DNA from: Amblyomma americanum
Lineage: Eukaryota > Arthropoda > Arachnida > Ixodida > Ixodidae
Length of the DNA stretch: 64,000 bases
Direction: 5' to 3'
NCBI RefSeq assembly: GCF_052857255.1
Contig: NC_135505.1
Location: forward strand, 132,921,967-132,985,966
Below, piece by piece: positions 33,291-43,730 of this stretch (within the stretch, counting starts at the first letter, position 1; every line of letters starts with the position of its first letter). The notes under the pieces are model-generated. The model ran no database searches. It saw only the letters and a list, made by a program, of their open reading frames with translations, and was not told where the DNA came from. A program made the translations under genes and the position numbers.

Positions 33291-33924
33291 CTAGCAATTA
33301 CCCCGTGTCCAATGTAGCACATCCCCAAGAGCGCCCTCTACTCGGCCACGCGTCCACTATAACTGAAGCCTGTACCTCGCCAACGTTGTCTTTGCGAAGC
33401 AAGTGAACGCGGCAGTTAACCGCCACGACCCACTACGACAATACCCCGTTAGTCCGGGTAAATTTTCTTACACAGCAATCTCTTTCTAACAAATGCGCAC
33501 TTCCTGAGCAGATTACCGTTAATTTACACAGCCCCATCACTTCGAAGACGAGACTTAGAAATCTCACCTTCCGTTCCGCACAGCCTGATTCGGCGGGCGC
33601 TTGGCTTTCTGCGCAAACCACATAAACTACATCCGACACTCATTGTCGCCGTAAAGGAAAATTTATAGCAGCTACAAAAGTCCCATCTCGTCGCAGTGAA
33701 CAGCAAGCTGTCAATATTCGCGAATCGCTCGAGCGCGGGGCTACTAAATCGGCGGCACATTTCGCGAACAGGCGGCCGTAAAATCTAGACGACGCGGTAA
33801 AAGCGACCCTGACGACCGTAGAACGGCGATCGCTTAATGGACGGTCGACCTGCTTTTACGAGTGCAGATTTACATGCGGCGGAGAATTTATTCAAGTTTT
33901 ACGAAGGACTAGAGAGCGCGAGAG
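33291..33924. other. No feature recognised
   Basis: Mixed DNA after the tandem array; short frames only. Confidence 0.45.
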
Positions 33925-34100
33925 AAAGAAATCTTTATTGAAAGAGCTAGGCAGAGAAGGCGCACTTATTTTAATAGCCCATGTCTGGCTCCGCGTTCAC
34001 ATGGGCCGAGGGTTAACAGTGCTCCCCCGATGACTTTGAGTGGGCGGGACAGCGAAGGAAAAAGCGCGGGTTGATGTTGACGGGCACCCCGTTGGCAATG
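33925..34100 (-). mobile_element. Possible retroelement 3' end
   Basis: AGAAAGAAATCTTTATTGAA at the left suggests a reversed poly-A signal, followed by structured GC-rich sequence (GCCCATGTCTGGCTCCGCG). Layout resembles other tick LINE ends, but no coding part is present. Confidence 0.3.
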
Positions 34101-34461
34101 GTACAAGGCTTAACAATTGATCATTTCAGTCAATTATGCAAATATTTGAATTAAACGCGAAGATGTAGAGCAAGTCTTTTGGAGAGACAGAGTGCAAAAC
34201 GCTATGTTCGGTGAAGAAAGAAGGCAAAAACGAGTCGCAAGATGTTCGAACAGTAACAAAAAACATGTCTGGTAGTTTTAAACACGTTTCTTTTTACAAG
34301 TGCTAGAGATTTCCTTAATGAGCGAGAAGAAAAAAGTGAAAATTTTGGGGCTTTTGTCACCGCGCTTCGGCCAAATCTTTTCAGCGGAGAATCTTTTTGC
34401 TGCTATGAAGCGGCGCCGGTCTTAACGCCGTATATATATTAAATAAATAATTTGTTTTTTT
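34101..34461. other. No feature recognised
   Basis: AT-rich sequence without exon or repeat call. Confidence 0.45.
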
Positions 34462-34543
34462 GCGGGGAAAGGAAATGGCGCAGTATCTGTCTCATATATC
34501 GTTGGACACCTGAACCGCGCCGTAAGGGAAGGGTAAAGGAGGG
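34462..34543 (-). mobile_element. SINE 3' fragment
   Basis: GGGGAAAGGAAATGGCGCAG, CTCATATATCGTTGGACACC and GAACCGCGCCGTAAGGGAAG match the 3' part of the SINEs at 38912-39217 and 42151-42451. The head is missing. Confidence 0.75.
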
Positions 34544-34844
34544 ATATATACGGCGTAGAATGGTTTCGCGATTTCATCTAATATTGCCCTGACGCTTTGC
34601 CTGAGACGAAAAGAAGAAAAACAGGAACGCGGTTGACCATTCTAATACTGCTTGGAAGCTTTAGAACATTCTGTTACCTTGTTTTTACCACTCTTTTATT
34701 TATTTGTGTAGTTGTTCTTGCACAACAATTATTGGTGCTCGTGAAAAATTCAAGCAGCTAAAGGTCATTTTTTAGTGCCAAACTTCACGAGGTCAAACTG
34801 GCTCATCGGTCTGTGTGAAGCTTGACTTTGAGGCAGACCTTGGG

Positions 34845-34976
34845 AAAACCATATACAATAAATATTTCCGCGAATGGGATTCGAACCCGCGGAGGCGCGA
34901 ACAGATCAGCTTCGCTGGCCAGTGCACGAGAGCACTCGGCAATCGGCTTAAACGAACATGCCTCGTGTTAAACTGC
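34845..34976 (-). mobile_element. tRNA-derived SINE (third family), minus copy
   Basis: On the minus strand: CAGTTTAACACGAGGCATGT, CTCTCGTGCACTGGCCAGCG, CTGTTCGCGCCTCC, GGGTTCGAATCCC (Box B), then an A/T-rich tail. Better preserved than the plus copy at 31.2 kb. Confidence 0.6.
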
Positions 34977-35124
34977 AATGCACTCTCGCGATGTTGCACA
35001 TCGCCTTCCTCTTCAACTAATAATACTTATATCAAACTAATATTCGCGCTTTGAGCTATGTGGCGGTAGCGACTGAGAGATGTGCGTCGCATGCGTTGGC
35101 GTGGACAACGTTGTGGCAAAAACG

Positions 35125-35383
35125 TTTGGTTTGGTTTGGTGTGGCTTGGTTTGACTTGGTCTACGAGTGTTTAATGTCCCAAAGCGACTCAGGCTATGAG
35201 GGGCGGCGTAGTGAAGGGCTCCGGAGATTTCGGACACCGGGGGTTCTTTAACTTGCATTGACATCGCGCAGCACACGGGCCTCTAGAATTTCGCCTCCAT
35301 CGAAATTGACCACCACGGCCGGGATCGAACCCGCGTCTTTCGGGCCAGCAGCCGAGCGCCGTAACCACTCAGCCACCGCGGCG
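35125..35383 (-). mobile_element. Ruka-type SINE with target-site duplication
   Basis: Minus strand: GCCGCGGTGGCTGAGTGGTT, GACGCGGGTTCGATCCCGGC, full body, GGGACATTAAACACTCG and a tail of AACCAAACC-type words. Flanks GTTGTGGCAAAAACG (35110-35124) and GTTGTGGAAGAAACG (35384-35398) differ at two of 15 positions, an aged target duplication. Confidence 0.88.
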
Positions 35384-35398
35384 GTTGTGGAAGAAACG

Positions 35399-36839
35399 TG
35401 GTTCTAGAGTAAATACGCGTTGGCCTTGACGACATTACTGCAGGAACGCGGCACTGCAGCATATACCACCGGTGTAAATTGGGTAAATTAGCATTACCGT
35501 TGAAAAAGTTGAAGACGCGCACGACTGGCTCCCTGGGTCAGTGGACACCTCAATCGCGCTTTCAAGTATACGTGGCGGTGGTGTCCACCAGCAAAAAAAC
35601 GGTGCTCTCACGCAATATTTCGTGCATATCAATGCTAATCACGAACATTATTTTTTTTTCGTCTTTCAGAATTTGCACGACAATGGTCCTCATCTGGAGG
35701 CGCCAAACTCCACGTGCTTTGAAAGATCTCCAGACCCAGAACTCGCTGCGCGAACTGCTGTCTTAGAATCGCCCCTCTCCTGTAATGGTTTAAGCTGTAC
35801 AGCACAGAAAAAGAACGCACTGATATTTCATTTTACGCTCTCAGAAGAGTCTGCTTAAGCAAATGAAACGCCTGCAGAACGCCGTCGCATGCGTTTCGTA
35901 AACGGGCGAGTGGAATCCGATCTCGCCGGCACGGATACTGTTTGCCAGTGCTTCGAACGACGATACACGCGCTGCTGAGAACGTAAGCGCTCCGTCTCGG
36001 CTTTCACGCACACGCCAATGCCGTACAACCCACCGAGTCTCCAACCAACCCCCCCCCCCCCCCCCCCCCACTGGTCTCTGTCGTTCAGTCGAACGGCCTT
36101 AACAACGGAATCTTTCTTGCTAGCAAGCCCTCCTCCTCCTCCTCCTGACTTCCCTTTCCCTCTGCTCCACTGAGAGGCAGTGCGCAACGGCTCAATTTCT
36201 GCTGATCGCGAAGAAGAGACGCCGCCGGCAAGTCGAAGAAAACAAGTGTTTACAGGATCTCGAAAGACCGCAATCTCGGGCCTTGTTTCCCGACGATTGG
36301 TTATATCGCAGCCGCCTCGGCGAGCAAAGAGCGCGTATGGCCATACCGCTTCACTTTGTAGACCCCCCCTCTCTCTCTCTCCCTTTCCGCGACGCCTCAT
36401 TCTTGGAGGCGACTAACCCTTCTTCGGAGGCAATAAATCAGAGCTGTGTTGAGATGCGGTTTATCGTCCGGAGCTCAACGCTTTCCCGGCGATTCCCCCC
36501 CCCCTCGCATTCTTTCTGGGGTGGGTGTGGAAATGGACACGGAGGAAAGGGGTGCTCTGGAAAGACAACGGTTATCCTTTGATCTCGTTGGTTCGCACGG
36601 TGTCGGCTTCGACCCGGTCGTCGTGGGTGCACTAAACGGCTCGGTTTGCCTTTTTTTAGAACGCGATACGAGAGCGAACCTAACCGTTGTTTACGCAAAT
36701 GCCCGACTCGATCCTCGCGCCGAGGAATAAAAAAAATCACATGGAACGAATCGGCTCACTGAATCCGTGTGTTAGCTGTTGTTATGGCGCGTGAGATCGA
36801 AAAAATGCCTAGATTTGGGAATGTTGCCCTACACCATTT
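35399..36839. other. No confirmed gene; C-runs and one protein-like frame
   Basis: Contains a C21 run at 36049-36069, a (CCT)n run at about 36129-36146 and a GC-rich block at 36180-36740. The frame at 36533-36730 is listed separately. Other frames overlap it on both strands. Confidence 0.4.
36533..36730 (+). CDS. Doubtful small open frame
   Basis: A 65-codon frame beginning MDTEERGALERQRLSFDLVG and ending in ARLDPRAEE. It has balanced, soluble-protein-like composition, unlike the low-complexity frames around it. No known motif, no splice support, and a competing 100-codon frame on the other strand. Could be a chance product of GC-rich DNA or an unannotated exon. Confidence 0.12.
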   Translation: MDTEERGALERQRLSFDLVGSHGVGFDPVVVGALNGSVCLFLERDTRANLTVVYANARLDPRAEE

Positions 36840-37440
36840 CGTTTTTCTTGGTTTCTTTCTTTCGTTTTTCTTCTTTCCTTCCTTCTTTCGTTCTTCCTTC
36901 CTTCCATCCTTTGCTTCTCTCTCGCGTTTTATTTTTGTTTCTTTTTCTTTTCATGATTGCTCCCTATAATCTTTCTGCCTTTGTTTCTTTCTTCATTTCT
37001 TTCGTTTTCTCTGCTTTTTTTCCTTTCTTAATTTCTATTATCTGTCCTTCTTTCTTTTTCTTCTGTTTCTTCCATCGTTTCTTACTTTCCTCCTCTCCTT
37101 CCTTCCTTTTCTTTCACCCTTTCTTTCCTCCTTTAATTTAGTTTCATTTTTCCATTGTCTATTACTTTCTTTCGCTGTTTCGATTTCCTTTCGTGAATGC
37201 GTGTCTTTCTTTCCTTCCTTCTTTTTTTCTCTCCTCTTTCCTTCTTTTTGTTTCCTTCCGTCCTTTCTTTTGGCCATTTCTTTCCGTCTTTATTTCGTTT
37301 CCTTTCATTTTTACATTTATTTGCTTCTTTCTCTTTTTTTCTGTTTTCTGCTTCCTTTCTTTTTCACCTTCATTCCTTCCTTCTTTCTTGCTGCCTTTCT
37401 TTCTTGCTCTCTGTATAATCTCTTTGTTGGCTTCTTTATC
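36840..37440. repeat. Irregular polypyrimidine tract
   Basis: Roughly 600 bp of T/C-rich sequence (TTTC, TTCC words) with scattered A and G. Less regular than the 20-22 kb array and without a clear higher-order period. Confidence 0.85.
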
Positions 37441-37997
37441 TGTGTATCAGTCTTTGCGTGCTTCTTTGCTTGCTTGTCCGCAGTTCTCAAAGAGGAGTCG
37501 GCGGCGAGCTCAAAGGGCTCATCATTTAAGTGCTCTGAACGAAAACGCGCTGATAGCGTGAAGCACGAAATCCGTGCTTCTAGCTACTGTCGGTGAATTA
37601 TATAGGTCATCCCGGTGTTTGTACCAAATACGGCGTAAATGACCCCTGAATGATGACCTTGACGTTGCGATATGCATTTTCTTGCGCGCGCGCAGCCGAA
37701 AAGAGTGAAAAAATGAAGAAGAAGAGAGAGCAATAAACTTCGCGGCATATCATTTAGGCGCCCATGACATCATCATCATCGGCAGCTCAGGAAAACCGCA
37801 AAGGCTTATAGTTGCCTTCACGAATCCGCAGGTCCAGTCCCCCTTCTTTTAACATCGGTAAACACTACAACCAATAAACTAGCTCAAACAAACACTTAGA
37901 GGCCAGCGACAAACATCAGATTAGAAAATCTCCGGGGATAAGGCGCCTGCCTCAGGCGGAGAACAAGGTTAGTTAAAGGTCAGTAGAAGGGTTTTCA
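37441..37997. other. No feature recognised
   Basis: Mixed sequence with a short CATCATCATC run at 37768-37779. Confidence 0.45.
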
Positions 37998-38672
37998 CTC
38001 TGCGGTGGACGCAAATGGAAGTCTGCGTTTCGATGCAGACGACGCGCAACACATCCGCGTATTCTGCGATGTCAATGCACGTTAAAGGGCAATCGAAAAC
38101 GTTTTAGAACTGGACGAGCTTAAAGGCGTCGAGTGTGAAACCTGCCGGTAAACCGTGAGAAGTATTTTTCGGCTAGCATTAGAAATGGTGACGTAATCGC
38201 CTATTAAAACCGCGGCGGCGGTCAGGCTTCTCCGCAGGGCACAGCTCCTGGTGTGGGGAGCGCATGATGACGTCATCGACGGTGCCGGTAACGCTTTTTT
38301 GAAGGAAAAAGCCAACGCTGTCGAAGACAGCGCCTGCGGAGCGTAATTTTGCGGCATCCGACGACGCACGGCTAGTTATGTGCGAAACCAGCGAAAATTT
38401 GAAATCTGTCTGTCCCTGACGTGATCACTGAGCTTCTTAGCACTACTTCGGTGCTGAGAGGAGAAGCCCGAGATTTAATCTTTGATTGCGTCATTATTCT
38501 AAGTGATAGCATAAAAAAAACTTGCGCAGGCTTTACCTGTAGCCTATATGAATCTGAATCATCGAATATCGTGGAATTATCAAACAGTGATTCAGCAGCC
38601 CTTTAATGACCCCACTACGGCGTCACTCGTAGCCTATGTGTCGCTTTAGGGCGTTAAACCCCACATATGTGC
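37998..38672 (+). mobile_element. Ruka-type SINE split by a MITE
   Basis: The left piece up to 38085 carries GCGTTTCGATGCAG and TGTCAATGCACGTTAA. The right piece from 38603 carries CCCACTACGGCGTCACTCG, TAGCCTATGTGTCGCTTTAG and GGCGTTAAACCCCACA. The SINE reads through if 38086-38602 is removed, apart from a loss of roughly 35 bp of body just right of the insertion. Confidence 0.75.
38086..38602. mobile_element. TTAA-flanked MITE, 517 bp
   Basis: Flanked by TTAA at 38082-38085 and 38603-38606. Termini AGGGC and GCCCT are inverted. Interior is GC-rich with TGACGTCA at 38268-38275. The element at 60496-61034 (539 bp) has the same target, end type and a TGACGTCA, so I treat them as one family. 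TTAA target choice is typical of piggyBac transposases; the termini do not match classic piggyBac, so no superfamily is assigned. Confidence 0.65.
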
Positions 38673-38911
38673 CATGCCATACCATCTTTCTCTTTTCCTT
38701 CTTTTATCTCCTCCTTCATTCCTTCCCTCACGGCGCAACTAATGACAGAGCAGCCAAATGAAACAAAGACAAAGCATACGTGGCGACCATGTAAAGCACA
38801 CATGAAAATACAGACGTTAACACATAATATTAGTTCAAAATTCAGCTTAGTAAAGTGCTCATACTGTAGTGCGCATGCATACAAACACGAGGTTTGAATT
38901 GAAATGGAACT

Positions 38912-39217
38912 GGTTGTTGGGGGAAAGGAAATGGCGCAGTATCTGTCTCATATATCGTTGGACACACCTGAACCGCACCGTAAGGGAAGGGATAAAGAAG
39001 GGAGTGAAAGAAGAAAGGAAGAAGAGGTGCCGTAGTGCAGGGCTCCGGAATAATGTCGACCACCTGGGGATCTTATTTAACGTGCACTGATCATCGCACA
39101 GCACGCGGGCGTCTTTGCGTTTCGCCTCCATCGAAAGGGGGCTGCCAAGGTCGGGTTCGAATCCGGGTACTCCAGACCAGTAGCCGAGCGTCCTAACCAT
39201 TGAGCCCCCGCGGCGGT
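38912..39217 (-). mobile_element. SINE, long 3'-body variant
   Basis: Minus strand: CCGCCGCGGGGGCTCAATGG, GGATTCGAACCCGACC (Box B), CGTTAAATAAGATCCCCAGG, then a variant 3' body with TCCCTTACGGTGCGGTTC, AGGTGTGTCCAACGATATAT and GCGCCATTTCCTTTCC. Same variant as at 42151-42451. Confidence 0.85.
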
Positions 39218-39428
39218 TGAGATGAGACGAAATGAAGAGGAAAGAAATAGGACGGTAACTGAAAAGCAACAGTGGCGAAGAGTATTCATATCAGATTTAA
39301 ACAGAGCGAATCAAACAAACAAGTAAAAAACAGTACAATATATAGCATATAATACAACAAACAAATAGTATCAGAATTGCAACGCAATACTGGTGGAGAA
39401 TGTACGTAGGAGATTTAAACAGGTCATA

Positions 39429-39593
39429 CAGTTGAACCTCGTTATACCGAAGCTGGATGGGCCCGGCGATTACTTCGTTATAGCCGTAGCTTCGTTATAG
39501 CCAGTGTTGACCAAGCTTCGAAGTGGAATCATGATTGCTTCGTTATATCCAATATTTCGCTATAAACAGTTTCTTTATAAATAGGTTCGACTA
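39429..39593. mobile_element. Tigger/pogo-like MITE, 165 bp
   Basis: Begins CAGTTGAACCTCGTTATACC and ends AGGTTCGACTA, giving inverted termini CAGTTGAACC / TAGTCGAACC. Flanked by TA on both sides (39427-39428, 39594-39595), the Tc1/mariner-superfamily target. Interior contains repeated CTTCGTTATA words. Too short for a transposase. Confidence 0.7.
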
Positions 39594-40154
39594 TATGTAA
39601 TACAAGATAGCATATAAGACGGTGATAATATGGAAATGGATCAGCAACTTCTGATGCTGATCCATGGTGCCGGGGCTCAAAGGCGCAGTAATTAACTCCC
39701 TCACAATGAAAACTGCGAAAGCGCTGTCAGGGAATAGATGAGGAAGGGAGCGAATGGATTTCGAAAGGTGTTCGTTCGCGAAAAAAAAAACATCTTGATA
39801 GCGAATTCGTCAACAGTTTGTCGCCACGGGCTTACAAAAAAGCTATTTATTATCCGTGGTCAGGACCACATTTGCTTAAAGAATAACTGGCACTGGTTAA
39901 GGCGGCCTAGATGAATAATTTTTCCGTATCGTAAACCCTACGCAGCGCAAACTATTTTCTCCGACCTTTACGTGTCGAGTATTCCCAGTCCTAACGTCAG
40001 TTTCTCGGACCAATTTTATCATAGCTCTAAAGTTTCTAATTTGAGCACTTACTTTGAATACCCGTGGCTGTATCTGAAATACAAAAAAAATCATAGTACC
40101 AGCCCCGTGCATGCATGAATAAGAAGTACTTTGATTTGGGCTAGTTGGTTCATA
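39594..40154. other. No feature recognised
   Basis: Mixed DNA; GATCAGCAACTTCTGATGCTGATC near 39639-39662 forms a small hairpin. Confidence 0.4.
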
Positions 40155-40233
40155 TCTTGAAAGAAGTTAGGACGGCGCTAAAACGTGTCTCTTTGTCTTT
40201 GTCGTTTTAGCGCCGTCCTAACTTCTTTCAAGA
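40155..40233. repeat. Perfect hairpin: 31-bp arms, 17-nt loop
   Basis: Arm 40155-40185 is the exact complement of 40203-40233 with no mismatch; the loop at 40186-40202 is TGTCTCTTTGTCTTTGT. The loop and arm words (CGTTTTAGCGCCGTCC) resemble the 3' region of the Penelope-like element at 29.25 kb, so the hairpin may be an inverted retroelement end. Confidence 0.9.
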
Positions 40234-41029
40234 AATGCATGAATAATTCCTTACACCAACACACCTCACCTTCCCCGGCGTATTAGCGAAGTTCACACCT
40301 CTTGCTACTTAAAAAAAGTTCTCCAACACGTGCCTGCCGCTTACCGTAGGAGTCACGCGCGAATAAAAGAACTCGAAAGGAAGCAGTGAATACATTCCCC
40401 GAATGAAGCCGACTATCGTTTCAGAATTTTCAGACCGCGCTCGGTGGCCTCATGGGATTGGGAGGTGGGAAGCCAGTTCTTTTATATATAGACTTCATTT
40501 CTCGCTCATTATCACTTCCAGTGTCAGCTATGGCATTCTGAAAAGAATTGTGTGGAGAACACGGATTATCATATCTGCATATGTTTATTACTGTCCTCCC
40601 TAAGCCCATTCAAAGGGCTTTAGGAATAAGTACTGTGGTTCTTTGTATTTCGGTGTTATCACGAGTAGTAAGCGAAAACTCCTTAATTTCTAGGAGTGTT
40701 TTGTGGAGGGATAATTTAGAAGATGAGCAATCACTATGTTCGTTTAGTGCTAGCCGACGGCGGAGTTACGGGAAGTTCGCATATTTCATTTTGCAAGCGA
40801 GATAGGCCCAGAACAGAAGTTCCAGCAAAGCTGTAGAAGTCCCCTTCATGTCCAACATTCTTGACATTCATGTCCAACATTCTTGGACATGAATGTCACG
40901 CGGCGCCGGACATGAAAGAGGAAGTTGGACTAGGCCGCCGCAGAGCGAGCAGCGCGAATAAACAGTTCGATCCTCAACGCTGTCGGAGCTGGTTCTTCCT
41001 CGCCTTAGCTCCAACAGGTCCTTTTTTCC
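40234..41029. other. No gene recognised; short fold-back duplication
   Basis: Contains CATGTCCAACATTCTTG twice at about 40847-40885, and a perfect 16-bp stem (40862-40877 with 40883-40898, 5-nt loop). Rest unassigned. Confidence 0.45.
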
Positions 41030-41250
41030 GAAGTGTTGCAAGATTTCTCTTTTAATTTTTTTTTTCATCATTCGCATGGCGCAGTTAAGTCTACCACAGA
41101 AAACCAACGGGAATAGCAAAAAAAGAAATCCAAGCTTGTTGGCGGGAGATCTACGGATATATTGACTGGTATATTGAAATCTTGAAATATATTATAAAAT
41201 ATATAAAAAACTCTCGTTCAAAATTGCGTTTGTCCAGAATTGTTGATCAT
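41030..41250. repeat. Dispersed AT-rich repeat, copy 3
   Basis: Shares CCACAGAAAACCAACGGGAA, GGGAGATCTACGGATAT, ATTGAAATCTTGAAATAT and AAAATTGCGTTTGTCCAG with the copies at 4.9 and 8.1 kb. The left third is lost. Confidence 0.5.
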
Positions 41251-42150
41251 GTCCCGAATGCGATTCGTAAACGTGAGCAGAAAACGACAAAGATGCGCTT
41301 ACTACCGGTCAGGCAGGTAACAGTTTGTCCTTCCGTCTTCCAATCTATCAGACTGAATCCTATTACCACTCCTTTTCCCATCAAAACTTTCCTGGATCCA
41401 GCAATTAACCGCCTGTGTCCTGGCCACTACCCCGTATTGGGTATGTGCCAGCAACGTCTGAGGCCTTCCTTCCTTCCTTTTTTTAACAGCACCACGAGGC
41501 ACGGACAAAACGGGAGCAAAGACACAGAACCTACAAAACCACACAAAAAACATCATCTACTCAAATAGAGCTGCGTACACGCGTAGCTATTGTCATCGGT
41601 AAGCATGCGCGTACTCTCCCTCGTGATGAGGCCTAAAGAGAAAGGTATCCCCCGCACTACTAACAGTACTGTCCCCTGCAGGAAAAATTCGGCAACTTTC
41701 ATCAGAACCTCTACAGATGTCCGTTACCGCTACCTGTACAGCGTCAACAAATGATTTCACTTCCTCTTTATCTCACGATGTTTAATAAAGCCCAGTGGCA
41801 TGACGAAGAACCTTTTCACCATGGTACTGCAAACTGATAAGGCGTGAAAGATAACATATTCTACCTTCGTGAGCACGTGTAGCCTCTCCTGAGCAACGCC
41901 GAGGTGCTCTCTTGAGATAATTCCATTTGCTCAAAATAAGTGTGTGCCAAGCAAGGACTGAAATTCTTCCTTAGCCATGGAGACAGTAATATCCCGGTAT
42001 TCTCGTGTCAAACTACTCTCCGCATTGTCGGCTTGCTTCGGTTCTTTCGATGGCTGAAGTCGCTAACAAATGTATCCATGTGCCAGCGGCTATACCTGTC
42101 CGCGTTGAGTGGCACTACTCTCATGCGCAGATAGCGATTTCTGGGAACAC
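41251..42150. other. No feature recognised
   Basis: Mixed sequence; a 128-codon frame at 41182-41568 has no recognisable motif and begins within the repeat. Confidence 0.4.
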
Positions 42151-42451
42151 GCCGCAGTGGCTCAGTGGTTAGGGCGCTCGGCTATTGATCCGGAGTTCCC
42201 GGGCTCGAGCCCGACCGCGGCGGCTGCGTTTTCATGGAGGCAAAACGCTAAGGCGCCCGCGTGCTGTGCGATGTCAGTGCACGTTAAAGATCCCCAGGTG
42301 GTCGAAATTATTCCGGAGCCCTCCACTACGGCACCTCTCTCTTCCTTTCTTCTTTCACTCCCTCCTTTATCCCTTCCCTTACGGAGCGGTTCAGGTGTCC
42401 AACGATATATGAGACAGATACTGCGCCATTTCCTTTCCACAAAAACCAATT
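42151..42451 (+). mobile_element. SINE, long 3'-body variant, near full length
   Basis: GCCGCAGTGGCTCAGTGGTT, Box B-like GGGCTCGAGCCCGACC, GCACGTTAAAGATCCCCAGG, CCTCCACTACGGCACC, a CT-rich stretch, CCAACGATATATGAGACAG and TACTGCGCCATTTCCTTTCC. This copy best defines the variant. Confidence 0.88.
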
Positions 42452-43021
42452 ATTATATTAACAGCCTCCAAATGTCTTTCAAAGTTATTCACTTAAACGT
42501 CGGTGCAAACGGTTCACTGTTGTAATGTGACAGGCTCACGTTCGCTGACCATTAATTTAATACCTCTCTGGTATTGACTGTCTCTTTCCTATTGAGGCAT
42601 CGATAATGCCTCTCGTATAAGACATGGAATGGAGGAGTAATAATGCTGGACCACCAGTGGTGATTGATGGAGTAATTATTGATAGACCATTACTTATTAC
42701 TCCCAACAGATCATCAACGGTGCATGTAGCTATGGCCTAATGGGACTGACATTTACAGAAGAGTTCGCTCCAACAATGCGTTTCGATGACTCCGCGGCAG
42801 CTTTTACAAAGAGAGATTTTACAAACGACGTGTGTCATCCCTTCACCATCTCCCCCTCGCCCCTTCCATCTTACTAGGCCCGTACTAGTATAGCGATTAT
42901 ATTCCAATGCAGTTCTACGCTAATTTTTTTCGCCCATCGTTTTAAACGAAGCTACTCCTGCGCTATTACAGTGTCAGTAGACGCGTTCCATGTTAAGGAC
43001 GGAATAGAATGGGCAGAGAAA
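42452..43021. other. No gene recognised; weak inverted repeat
   Basis: GGAGTAATAATG near 42632 and TTATTACTCC near 42697 form a weak inverted pair. Otherwise unassigned. Confidence 0.4.
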
Positions 43022-43279
43022 AGAAGCGGCTTTTACCCTTTAAAATAACAACAACCCCTTCCAGCCAATGGCGTCGGCCGATTCTCAACTTGTTAGCGTG
43101 ACAATGTAGGGAGAGGGCAATCCCCGGCCACGAAGGGAAGGGACTGTACCCTCTCATCTGCCACTCCCTGCATTGTTACGCTAGCCGGGTTATGAGAAAA
43201 AAACCGACGCCATTGGCTGGAATGGGATCCTTTGAAGAGGGAAAAAGCCGCTTCCTTCTTGAGTTGGATCCAACTATAG
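43022..43279. mobile_element. Foldback element
   Basis: Left arm GAAGCGGCTTTTACCC and CCAGCCAATGGCGTCGGCCG; middle with GTGACAATGTAGGGAGAGG; right arm CCGACGCCATTGGCTGGAAT, AAAAGCCGCTTCC and CTTGAGTTGGATCCAACTATAG. Both arms are recognisable inverted copies of each other. Confidence 0.7.
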
Positions 43280-43506
43280 TCGTTGGACACCTGAACCGCG
43301 CCGTAAGGGAAGGGTAAAGGAGGGAGTGAAAGAAGAAAGGAAGAGAGAGGTGCCGTAGTGGAGGGCTCCGGAATAATTTCGACCACCTGGGGATCTTTAA
43401 CGTGCACTGACATCGCACAGCACACGGGCGCCTTAGCGTTTTTCCTCCATAAAAACGCAGCCTCCGGGGTCGGGTTCGAACCCGGGAACTCCGGATCAGT
43501 AGTCGC
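43280..43506 (-). mobile_element. SINE, variant body, 3'-truncated
   Basis: Abuts the foldback element exactly at its terminal ACTATAGT. Minus strand keeps GGGTTCGAACCCGACC (Box B), GTGCACGTTAAAGATCCCCA and CTTACGGCGCGGTTCAGG, but stops at GTGTCCAACG, lacking the ATATATGAGACAG end. Confidence 0.8.
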
Positions 43507-43516
43507 TCACGCGTAC

Positions 43517-43730
43517 TGGCGACTGTGTTGTGCCTAAAATAAGCTAAGTGCTAAAACACATATTCCGCACACATCTGCATAACCTCTATGACACCTTACA
43601 AGGTCATCAGTCGTGCCGCATTTTGGCGACTGTGCTGCGTCTAAAATAAGCCAAGTGCTAAAACACACATTCCGCACACATCTACATAACCTCTCTGACA
43701 CCTTACAAGGTCATCAGTCGTGCCGCATTT
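43517..43730. repeat. 107-bp tandem duplication
   Basis: 43517-43623 and 43624-43730 are two units (TGGCGACTGTG... to ...GTCGTGCCGCATT), differing at only a few positions (for example GTTGTGCC against GCTGCGTC). No coding frame recognised. Confidence 0.9.
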
